From the NCBI GenBank assembly GCA_026770025.1, contig JAMXDE010000035.1:62001-126000 (forward strand): 64,000 nt of DNA, read 5' to 3'. The notes beneath the pieces were generated by a model. It was not told the origin of the DNA and did no database searches. It was given only the letters and a program-made list of their open reading frames with translations. Position numbers and translations under genes: made by a program. The stretch is from Craspedostauros australis. Its lineage: Eukaryota; Bacillariophyta; Bacillariophyceae; Mastogloiales; Achnanthaceae. Positions within the stretch are counted from its first letter, which is position 1; every line of letters begins with the position of its first letter. Positions 21,090 to 31,400 of the stretch are shown one piece after another.

Positions 21090-22789
21090 ATGGCAGCCAA
21101 GAGCCGCAACCGCAGGAGAAAGTTGGGCGAACGCAAGAATGGCAAGCCACAGCAGCTGCAACTGCAACGGCGACTGCTGCTGCTGGCGATTGGGGTCGCC
21201 TTGGCGTATCTGTGGTTGCGGTATCAGTGGCATGATCCATTCGCAACGGGCCAATCTCTGCTGCCGCTTGTGCAGGATCTGCCTCCGACACAAGGCAGTC
21301 CTTCCGCGCGTGAGACCAGCGCCGCCGTATCGCCATCAGCGCCTGCTCGTGCGAGTATGAAAGGCGAAGCGCTGGCACGAGAAGCAGCCACTATAGAAGC
21401 CACAAGAAGTGCAACGGCAACCACATTTGTAGAACACCCGAATATGTCGTTCAAAGAATATATGAAGCCATGGCCCAACGTGACAACGTACGCCCTGGCT
21501 GGCAAGAGGGGATTCTACTCTGGCTTCCGCAACCAGATCATGGTCTTCACCTTCTTCGTCATCGAGGCCATGGAAATGGGACACGGCCAGCTCCTGGCGG
21601 GCAAAATGCTACACAAGAGCCTCGGTAGTCCCGCCACGACGGTTCCGCACCGCGTCCTCTTCGACGTGCAGCACTGGAATTCCTTCTATCCCCGGCTGCC
21701 GCGCATCGTCACATGTGATGCCGAGATCTTCGATGAGTACAACTGTCGCATGCAAGAGTGGACACAGAAGCTCAAACCCGAGCGACCCTACCGATGCGAC
21801 ACGAAACAGCATCAATTCATGGGACGCTACTTTCGCTATTCCAAAGGCCGTTTCGATGCTGTGCGCGGCGTCTTCCCTCATCCCGTCGATCGCTTGATCA
21901 TGGAAGGCGCCTTGCGGCCGTCGCAGCGTATCCGCGAACTCATGGCGAACGCGGTGCGCAAGCAGAGTCCTGACGGCCAGCTGCAGTACTTTACGTTGCA
22001 CGCGCGCGTGGAACCCGACATGCAGGTGCATGAAGTGTGGTACGTTCGTTGTCATCATTTGTTCAGGATATTGCATGTTGTCTGCGTCGCCGGTATTCGG
22101 TTGTATTGTGTTGCGGCGTGCTGTGTTGTGCTATGTTGCGATGTGCTATGTTGCGATGTGCTGTGCTGTGCTGTGCTGTGCTGTGATGAATCATCTCACA
22201 ATCTGACCGTCACCACCACCACCATCGTCCTCTCCTTATAATCGATAGCACGAAGGAGAGAGAGTTCAATCTCCAAAAGATCTTTCAAGATCTAGAACGC
22301 ACATTCCCCACACCGCCGGCGCCCGTCTTGTTCATCGCCATCAACCGTCCGCTGCTGGAAGAACATGGCACGCTCAAGGACGAATCATTGCTTGCAACAC
22401 GACGTCAGCAGCAACAGACCAACCTCTCCGCAGTCTTACCCGACATCGTCGACGGTGTCAATTACGTCGCCATCGACAACCTGCGCACGCTGAATGCGGC
22501 GCGACAGAATGGATTGTGGGGCGGGACCGTGCGCGTCATGGAGTTCGGTGGCGCCGCGTTGCAAGGCACGGAGTTTCAACAGGCGCTCACCTTGGTGGGT
22601 GGCATGGTGGACTACTATCTGGCCACGGACAGCGTCGTCTTTATCGGCACGCCCATCTCCAGCTTCTCCTATCAGATCATGGCGTCGCGGTTTCATGCCA
22701 AGAAGTACGAGAATTACAAGTATTTGCCGGGCGGCATCGAGAAGTGGACCAATGCGACGATGAAGCGTCCGGAAGGCTTCTTTTGTTGA
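21090..22789 (+). CDS. Putative type II membrane glycosyltransferase (O-fucosyltransferase-like), 2 exons
   Basis: Exons are 21090-22039 and 22249-22789, giving 496 residues. The 209-bp intron has GTACGT at the donor and ATAG at the acceptor; joining them gives a continuous frame (VHEV-C-TKERE). A basic N-terminus is followed by one hydrophobic anchor (about residues 29-47), the topology of Golgi glycosyltransferases. The luminal part has GFYSGFRNQ, like the Gly/Arg/Asn donor-site motif of GT65/GT68-type fucosyltransferases, then PHRVLFDVQHWNSFYPRLP, which resembles hypothetical proteins I know from diatoms. It ends with SVVFIGTPISSFSYQI, typical of the C-terminal nucleotide-sugar site. The substrate is unknown. 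The intron contains short TGTGC/TGTTGC-type repeats (about 22105-22190). Family placement is by motif memory only. Confidence 0.75.
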
Positions 22790-23479
22790 GTCAAAGTGTC
22801 GCAACACGAGCTATGGTATGTGTCCGTACGTTGGGAGAACGATACTCGCACTCCTGCTCTCACTCGTATGCAGCGCAGAACAAGCCATTTCGAAATCAAC
22901 ATTGATCAAAGAGTAGACAATAGAATACTCCATGGCCGTCCCATGGCATCGAGACAGTGGAAGACAACTACTATTGCATTTGCATGTGAGTCAAACATGT
23001 GCCTCGAGTGTTTGCGATGAGTGGCCTCAAAAGCGTGAGAGAATTTCGTCAGTTGGAGATTTCTTGGTATCCTTTCTCACCAGCCACATATCATCCATCC
23101 AACGTTGGATTTCCGTTGCAGGAGAGAGGCATTCGAAACAGCACAAGGAGTCAACATGTCAGCATGCGAGTCTCCCCTCTCAATGAATGGAGTAGATGAC
23201 ATGCCAGATGAGGAGAAGTAGAAGTGGAATTCCGCTGCTGCTCCACGAGAATGGTGCTGTGCAATGGTACGAGTGCACGTATGTGTCTGCCAACCGGGCA
23301 TGCGACGCCGTGTCATCTCTGTGTTGGCGTCAAGTGATGATCAGCATCCGGAAATGGTGCCACAATTGTAGCAGCAGCATCGCCGTCGTCGTCGTCGCCA
23401 TCAGCATCACCACTGTCACAGCACCTACCAACAACAACTACCAGCAGTAGCATCAGCGTCCACAGACCCGCCGAACAAC
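22790..23479. other. Intergenic stretch with no supported gene
   Basis: This is 690 bp between two same-strand genes. Short open frames on both strands overlap and have no recognisable content. The right half must hold the promoter and leader of the next gene. A CGTCGT/CAT-rich patch lies at about 23380-23450. Confidence 0.5.
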
Positions 23480-23572
23480 ATGAGAAAGGCACCACGAAAG
23501 GCCATGGTGGTGAAGAATTCCAACTGGAACACGTATCAGCATTCTCGCGCAACAGCAACACCGGCACCACGA

Positions 23573-23606
<34 letters not shown>

Positions 23607-24625
23607 AGACGAAAAACCGACATCCCACCTTTGAAAAATGGATCCAAACGAGCTACGCCCTACATCACGATGCCAAGTTGGCCACGCGCGAGATGCTGCT
23701 GGGTGCGTTGGTCGATCGTGCGCCGCTCGCGGCAGTGCAGTGCATCGTCTCGTGCAATCCCAAGGCCGCCATGATCCCGCCGCACGGTCCGACGCCGTTG
23801 CAAGTGGCGGTACAGTTCCATGACGACCTCAAGGTCATCCGATGCGTCCTCACGGCGTGGCCCTTTGCGCTGTGCATGACGAATCCGGATCGTCCGATGG
23901 ATCCACTCACGTACGTGCGCAAGTATCGCAAGAACGACGCCAAATTGATTCGGTTGCTGAGCCATCCGCTGAGTCATTGGGTGGGCCGGTCGCTTGGTAA
24001 CGACAACGGCAACGGCAACGGCAATTCCGACGCTCAACAACATCGTACCCAGGATGCGTCGTCGTTGCCAAAACCAAATCGCAGGAGGCAAGTTCGGCAG
24101 CTGTTACCACCCGAACGACGACAGCAGCACAACGGCACCAATCATAACGTTGCCAATCACAGCGGTAAAAAGAACGACGCCGACACGAAGCACCTGCAGC
24201 AATTCTGCAAGTACCTCTACGGACAGCAAAAGAAACTGCATCGCGAAGTGCACCACCTGCAACGCGACATGCAGGCCTTGCAAGATCAAAAGTCCAACAT
24301 GCTGGAGGCGCTCAAGATGGAGCAAAAGCGGCAGTTCTACCTGCAGCGCGTCGCGCTCGACATGAAGGAGAAGGCCATGGTGGCGCATCTGGATCGTGTC
24401 GAAGCACAGATTTTGCGGTCGTGGCAAAGTCAGCAAACAGAAGAGAGTAAGGCGCATTCGGACGAAAGTCAAGCGCAGGTATTTGTCGTGGAGGACGCGC
24501 CACAACCGAATCCGGGCAATCGCAATATTACGAAGCAACGGCGCAAGAAGCAACCGGCCGGTCGCAACACCATCCTGCCGAACTTCTGCCGCGTGTCCTT
24601 GTTCGATTACTACAGCGATGACTGA
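23480..24625 (+). CDS. Ankyrin-like protein with C-terminal coiled coil
   Basis: It is 381 residues with no intron. After a Thr/Ala-rich N-terminus, residues about 55-165 form helical pairs of ankyrin type (YALHHDAKLATREMLLGAL, then PHGPTPLQVAVQF, then NPDRPMDPLTYVRKY), a pattern common in diatom proteins of unknown role. Residues about 175-230 are Asn/Asp/His-rich and probably disordered. Residues about 235-320 are rich in Gln, Lys, Leu and Glu with heptad spacing (LHREVHHLQRDMQALQDQK), a probable coiled coil for self-association or partner binding. No catalytic motif is visible. It converges with the next gene across 135 bp. Confidence 0.7.
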
Positions 24626-24760
24626 GGCACGCAACTCGGACCAACGCGACGCATCGCATGGCGCCAAGTTTCCTCTCCTCTCCAACTCATATAAACGAAT
24701 TAGTAATAGAATTGATGCACTTTTGATCTTACCACACCCGAGTATGAATTTGGTGTTCGT

Positions 24761-26776
24761 CTAATAAAAGCTGGCGGGATTGGCACCGGCAGCATACGGA
24801 TCCTCATCGCCACCGCCGCCGCTTTCATTACCGTCCATCAATCCGGATCTGCCGAACAGAACGTCCGTAGCTTCATCGCCGCGATCGTCGCCAGCAGAAC
24901 CATCGTCGGAGGATGCAAAGTCATCCATGATGGCCTTTTGCGCCGCGGCCATGCGCGCATCTGCTGGACTGCTGCTGCTGCTGGCAGCATCGCCGGAACG
25001 TGAAATCAATTCCTTCAACAACAAATCACTCGCCATCATGGTGGCGCTGGTTTCGGGACCCGACAGCTGCTGCGGTTTGCCTCCTGTGGTTGTGCCCAAT
25101 CGCTTTTCCAAAGCCTGCAGCACGACGTTGACCAAATTGCCCTGTTCGACTTGTTCGCGATCCACCTTGGCTGCGGCAGGCGTGGCATCGTGGATCAGAT
25201 CCTGATCGCTGCTTTGCACCTCACCCGTCTGCTGGTAGTCCTGCGCGACGCGCAGCGCCTCGATCTCGCGACGGTTCACCTTGACATCGGCGATGGGCTG
25301 CCAATCTCTGAGCCGCAGCATGGTCTCGAGCTGATCGACGCCGATCTTGGACAGCGTCTTTTCATTTTGCTTGTATACGAGTCCGGTCGGAATCCCGCGC
25401 TGCGCCGCGCGCACCTGCTTTGTGCGCAGAATATTGATCATGGGCCAAGGACTGCGCCTGGCGTAGTTGGCGGCCATCCCGGCACCACCGCGTTCGCTGC
25501 CGTCGCGGAAGCACCAATGCGGATGGAAGAAAACGAGCTGCAGCAGATCTTCCATACCCAACGCCGTCAGCGGTTGCGTCAATGTCGTGCTGAAGGTTTC
25601 AAACAGCTCCACGTTGTCCATGCAGAATTCGGGCGTGATGAGCAACGTCGTTGAGATTTCCTTCTCAGGCTGCTGCTCGATCCGCACAACTTCCTTCCAG
25701 TAACTCGCGTACATTTCTTCAAACGACGAGGCGCGGTCGACAGCATAGTAGACGGGTCCCAGCGGCAGTCCGGCTTCTTCGGCCGAGCTGGCGAATGGGC
25801 AGATGCCCATGTCGGAACAGATCTTGCCGACCCACTTTTTGGAAAGGTCGATCATGTCCTCATCATCCTCCGGTATTTTGTTGACGATTTCGGGATACTC
25901 GGACTTGAGTTCGCCGCCCTCCTCTTCCTCGTCGACGCCTTCGTAGCTCCAATCATCTCCGTCGTCCCAAAATGGATCGTAGGCGAATTCCAGGTTGTCC
26001 GGATCATGGTCTGGATTGCGGTAAGATTTGACGGTGAATCCCACAACCTTGCCCTGTCGCGTGTAGGGTTGCAGGGTGGTGGAGATTCCAAAGTAATCGC
26101 AAACGTCCTTGCAGGCATCGAGATGCGCCATGATCAAATTGAGGTAGCGCGGTGTGAAGAGTTCCTCCATTTGCGGGAACACGATGGTGGACGATTCCTG
26201 TTTGTCGCGTAGAGGTGCATGTGCGGGGTGGTGTGGTGTACGAGCACAAATGGTGTGCAGTAGTAATAATACGTGTGCCCGTATTGTGTTGAGCGTCAAA
26301 TGATCGATGATGAGATGCAGAATGAGATATCACATGTAATGGAATCGTAGCGAAGTGTAGCGCAATGAATAGCATGCATGATGGATGAGCACACTCAGCA
26401 ACAAGCAAAGAAATGGAGTGCAATTCATTCAATCAAATCAAATCCAACTCAACACGCGCACAACAATGCACCCACTCACCCCCTTGACCAAGCTATTTCC
26501 CTGCGCGATGAGATACCACAGTGCGCTGAGGAATTGCGGCGTGCTGTGCGCTGGATCCATGGGGTGCCATTCGCCATCGTCATTGTCTGATTGTGGATCC
26601 TCCAATGGTTTCTGCACAGAGGAAGCCAGCGCTGTGCCACACGCATGGTAGTTGCTGCTGTGGATGTGGCCATTTGCAGCGACCGCGGGGGAGGATGGGA
26701 TGACGAAGCACGTCGCCGTTGAAATTACGATGGACGCCAACGCCACGATTTCCCACAATGAGTTGCCTTTCTTCAT
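24761..26776 (-). CDS. DUF1415-family protein with probable plastid presequence, 2 exons
   Basis: Exons on the - strand are 26776-26480 and 26197-24761 (577 residues); the 282-bp intron has GTGAGT at the donor and ACAG at the acceptor, in phase 0. Exon 1 begins with a signal peptide-like segment (MKKGNSLWEIVALASIVIST) followed by ATCFVIPSS. A Phe right after the predicted cleavage site fits the diatom plastid-targeting (ASAFAP-like) rule, so plastid import is a reasonable inference. The body carries hallmarks of DUF1415: a Trp-Val plus Gly-x-CPF motif (about residue 230), FHPHWCF, and NYARRSPWPMINILR (about 343). An acidic insert (about 185-215) and a low-complexity tail (from about 450) flank the domain. 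The biochemical function of DUF1415 is unknown. Confidence 0.82.
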
Positions 26777-26788
26777 GGTCTTCTTTCA

Positions 26789-26823
26789 ATTGGATTGGAT
26801 TGGATTGGATTGGATTGAATTGG
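26789..26823. repeat. ATTGG pentanucleotide tandem repeat
   Basis: Seven units (one ATTGA variant) lie about 13 bp upstream of the DUF1415 gene start, in its likely 5' leader. Confidence 0.85.
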
Positions 26824-27804
26824 ACCTTCAGTTGATGATTGTTCTCTTCTGGAATATGATATTACACCTCAAGCGAGATACTCGTAACACTGATGATGAT
26901 CAATCAGCATCGACAACGTCCGTGGCTGATCCAACAGAGAGATGGTGTTGATGTTGCAGGAATGTTCACGCTCGTGCGTTGCGCACCGTGCGTCGATTTG
27001 TTCTGTTGGATCCGATGATGGCTGGTTGACGCAAAAAGTGAATTCATGATGGGTTCGATCATAATCACATCAACGACTGACGCATGCCAGACGGTGGCAT
27101 TTTGATGTCCGTGGAACACGTCTACGCATAGAAGATAGAGAGACGGTGACACCATGCACAATGACTCTCGGCTACCCAAGCAAGGGACTTACACTGCATC
27201 CATGCATCGGTCTATTGTATGACATAGGAATTTCATTCAGAATGATTCTGCATCCGCCATGGCACTGGGAAGGTGCTGGCGTCTATGGTGCGTCGTCGAT
27301 GGAGCGTGTCACGCTTGCCGCTTCACCACATGATATGCGCATCGCACAGAACTGGAAACTTTCGTCATTATCGGTAGCACAGACTCCCTTTTTGACTGCA
27401 ATGTTGCCGAGAGGAAGGGAAATGATGCCAACTTTATGGCATTTGCACATCTGTTCCCTGACGTGCATCCGCTTCAACCATGATGCTCGCTGCTGCACAG
27501 CGGAATGTGTCATTTCTTGGAGAGAAGAATATCGGACGACTCTACTCTAGGATTTTAATACCCACCAGAATGAAATCGTGCGCAGTTGCTCCTGAGAGAG
27601 AGAGAGGCAGAAGCACAGATGACGGCTTCTCAGGTTGTTTTCATTCGCACACTGGCACGCGGCAGTCTGATCACCTGTGCGGTTGTCAGTCAGTTTAGCA
27701 ATACATATGTGTTTGTTTCTGTCTGTTTCTGTCTGTTTGTGTCTGTGTGTGTCTGTGTGCATCATTTTCTGTATGTCTGCCTGTTGCTGGACTGGAGTTC
27801 TGGC

Positions 27805-27921
27805 ATGTCGAAGGTGCTGTCGAAGCACGAGTCCGAGGTTGTGGAGGAAGGCGAGCCTTTTAACTTCATGACATGGAAGTACATCGGAACCAAGCTGCGT
27901 GTCCAGAGGATCAATCCATGA
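27805..27921 (+). pseudogene. Short conserved frame, copy 1 of a duplicated gene end
   Basis: The ATG at 27805 opens a 38-codon frame ending FMTWKYIGTKLRVQRINP-stop. Nearly the same end (FMTWKYIGTKLRVKRINP-stop) occurs at 33609-33721, on the other side of the AAA-ATPase gene. The DNA around both is also alike. The parent gene is not recognised. The frame continues upstream into GTCTGT repeats, so this looks like the 3' end of a duplicated, broken gene. Confidence 0.45.
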
Positions 27922-28137
27922 TGCACCAGCATGTTGGTACGGCATCCTCACTGATACGTATTATACGTATGATCCAATACTGAGCCGTGGAACAGCGGCG
28001 TTTCTCAGAGTGCAAAGCTAGAATTGCTTGTTGATTTGTAATACTAATGGATTATTATTTATTCGTTCTGCTTTGCTCAATTGGTAGTGCAGGCAGTGAT
28101 GTCCTGCGGTGTGAACAGTGTTGGTGGAGTTGGGGCT

Positions 28138-28210
<73 letters not shown>

Positions 28211-28254
28211 TCGTCATCGTCATCGTCATCGTCGTCGTTGTTGTTGTTGTTGTT
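28138..28254. repeat. (GTC)24 trinucleotide tract with interrupted tail
   Basis: There are 24 uninterrupted GTC units (28138-28209), then ATC/GTC alternation and GTT units to about 28254. It lies about 160 bp beyond the 3' end of the ATPase gene. On either strand it yields only homopolymer peptides (Asp, Val, Arg, Ser), so the frames seen there are not genes. Confidence 0.95.
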
Positions 28255-28416
28255 GCATATGTCTTCGTCCACGCGCATGCAGCCATTCTCACCCTTGCCG
28301 ACATCACCGACTCTCTCTATGAAGAACGTTTCCGCATTTTGCCTTTCTGAGACGCTCGATCATTGTATGTGGTTGGATCACAGGATGATTTGTTGATATC
28401 ATTGGACTCATCATTA

Positions 28417-31400
28417 TTAATACGAGTTGTCTGTCAACACTGATACATTGTCACCATCGCCGTCATCGTCGTCGGTGCGGCCGTCCTCGCTGCCGTTGCT
28501 GCGGCCACTGTTTTCCGCCTTCCTATCATTGTTCGATTTCGAAGGTGATGTGTGTGTGCGATCTTGAGTGTCGTCTTGAGCGCTATTTCTGCCATGCGCG
28601 CCGCTTGGATATGGCCGTGGCACGATCTCAAAGCCTGCGAGATTCGTCGGTGACGCAATGCCAAACAGCTCTGCAATGGATACGTTGCGATGGCTCCAGT
28701 CCGCCATCTTCGAATTCGGCCTGCCATCATCATACGTAGTGGTCACGAACTGCCCGCGTCGTTGCTTGATGTCATCCACCTTGATCTTGCAACCCCAGGC
28801 TGCGTAGTGCTCGACCGCGTTGTCGAAGTAGTCGCCGACCATGTCTGCCGCACCATGTCGAGCGAAGTGTTCCCCTGCCAGTTCGTATGCAAGAGCTGTG
28901 TCGCTGATGCACGTGGATTGTGCGGCAGAGATGATCGCTAGGCTGTACGCGTACTGTATTTTGGAATGGCGCTTGTTCTTCATGGTGATGGAGTGCTCCT
29001 CTGCTTCGAGCAGGAATGCCTGATGGATCCAGTTCCGCCCTCTGGTCTTGCCGAGATGGCGCAACGCCTTGATGGATTTGCGCAGGGTTGCTAGGTAGCG
29101 ATGGCTGCCGGTCTCCCTGTACCTTCCTGCCGAGATCAAGCCTGACAAGTACGCTATCATCATCAAATTGAAATACGAGGGAGCCTTTGAAGAGAAAATA
29201 TGGAAGCACTCGTACAAGCGTTCCGCGATCTCGTACCGCCGATGGCGGATTGAAAGATACACTCGGCCGAAGAAGTGAACCGAGTCTCGTCCAGCCAGGG
29301 CTGGATCCAATGAGTCCTCGTCGATACCTTGCTTGGCCTCAGCCTCGAGTTCTTGCCATGGGACCGGCTCGTCTCCGGCCAACCACTTCAGCATGAGCAA
29401 AAATTCCTTCGCTGTTGCAACGTGCGAGGAGACTTCGTATGTGGTGTGGTGTTGGATGGTTGCATGTGTTGCTTCAATGAGCTGCCCCAGCTCGAAGCCA
29501 ATAACGAACGACAATGCGAGGCAGTAGTGCAAGCACAAGAGACCGATTTCAAACTCTCCAACCCCCATGGACTCATGATGAGCTTGTTGGGATTGACGCA
29601 GCGGCTGCAGGAATGGCACACTGAACGTTGAGATGTAGTCGTTCACGAGAAGCGAAACAAGCCCCCTTCTTGACTTTCCATTGATTCTGTCGAGGATCGC
29701 AAATGCAATGTCCGCACAACGCTGACCCATGGCTTGGTCTCCTGTGATGGTCATGATGAGACCATAGTCGGCAAATGCGCTTGCTGATTCTTCGCAAATG
29801 CCATGCTGAATGGTTCTCAGAATCATCTTGGATAAATTGAGCACCAGCAATATTGCAGTGTTGGTAATGTGGCACCGAAAGCCGAAGTCGCCACAGATCT
29901 TCATAGCGTGGACCTTCCTGGGGTCCGTCATCAATGGCATCGAAACGATCTCATCGTTTGTATGTTTCTTCATGAAGCTTCTGATCTTCAGCAATGATCT
30001 GGCCGTACGCATCACATACCATCGCTTCGGGAACTCACCCAGTGCCCGAAGCGCCCGTTTCTCTAGTTTCTGCGCGTCCGCGTGACGATTCTCTCTGCCC
30101 AGAGCCTTAGCCATCACATAGTATGTGGGGAGCTTGTCCTCCAGTGACCGAGCTCTCTCCATCACTTCGTTGCCAAGGTCGTACCCAGCGTCGAAGTGGT
30201 TTAGAGACAGCTCGATGTCACAGCGAGCGCGGTATAGTCGCAGACATGCGCCATAATGATCGTCGCTGTCCCACATCGACGAATGATTGCCTTGGTGGGG
30301 AACGACGACGTTGCTGTCGTCTTCGTTGCTGCCGCTTCCGTTGCTGGCGATGGCGGCGAGGGCGGGAACCTTCGAGTTTCTCACCAGACGGAAGGCGGCG
30401 AATGCGTTCCCCAAGTATTCGGATGCCGATTCCAGAGCTCCCATTTGCAACGCTTTCTCGCCAACCTCCAGGTTCATCATGACGGTAAACATGTGATCCT
30501 TGGTCTGGACGGCGTTGAGATGATCGGCTGCCACGAACAGGAGACCATCAATCGCATCGGACCCTGAGGATGTATCTGTTGCGGTCGAAAACGTAGAGCT
30601 TGTTCCTTGCGATGTCATGCCAGCGGTCTGTGATCGTTGATGACGCTGCTGACTTGATGCCTTGGTCATCTTCGGACGATTCTTCTTGCGGCTGCGGCCT
30701 TGGGCATGGCTTTCCTTGACATTGTCGCGGCTGTCGTCATCTTGATGCAGACTTTCTTCGTCGTGCTGTGAGCTCCGGTACTTCTCCAGCAAGCAGTGAC
30801 CGATGCGCAATCTCAGCTTGTCGCGGGTCTCGCCGGGTGGGATCATGCCGTATGCGGCCTGCTGAATACGGTCATGTGCGAAGTGATACATGGCGCCGCC
30901 GATGGGATTGACTATCAGGCGTTCCAGCACGGCCTGTTCCAACACATCGGACACTGCTTGCGCGTTGGCAACGACGCCTGCTGCATCAACCGCAACATCG
31001 ATCACGCCATCAACATGGTCTCGCTCGTTCTGCAGCACATGTCGAAGGACGGAAACATGGAAGGCTGATCCGATGTATGCCGCGACGGCCAGTGCCCTCT
31101 GTAACAGCAGCGGAAGCTCTTCGAGCTTGGATTGGATGGTGTGGATGATGCTGTGACTGATGGGAAGACTGGCACTGCGAGAGTTGCCCTTGCCGTCGCC
31201 TCCTTGGTTGGGGATCTTCCATTCCCATTGGGATGATTCCTGGTTGTATGTGAGGATGTTCTTCCTCTCCAGCTCTTCCAATGCCTGCAACGCGAAGAAG
31301 ATGTTGCCGCTGGTCTTGGTGTGCAGCTTCTTTGAGAGGATGTCGATGTCTTGACAAGGCAACAAGGCCGTCAGCCATGCCGTCATGTCTGGCAGTGACA

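Larger units (their letters stand above)
26824..28416. other. Intergenic stretch with a duplicated peptide fragment and microsatellites
   Basis: No complete gene is supported. It contains a GTCTGT/GTGT-rich stretch (about 27710-27770), a short conserved frame (27805-27921, listed separately) and the GTC tract at 28138. Other open frames are low-complexity or overlap on both strands. Confidence 0.55.

Noticed and set aside
22040-22241. Cys/Val-rich C-terminal tail of the first glycosyltransferase frame
   Set aside because: It is intron read-through; the donor GTACGT at 22040 and acceptor at 22248 join two conserved halves in frame.
28060-28130. A tRNA-like stretch (GCTCAATTGGTAGTGCA, resembling a D-arm)
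   Set aside because: The following stem has a 9-base loop instead of 7 and there is no T-arm with GTTC; no acceptor stem pairs around it.
28018-28350. Open frames on both strands across the GTC tract
   Set aside because: They encode only runs of Asp, Thr, Val, Arg or Ser produced by the trinucleotide repeat.
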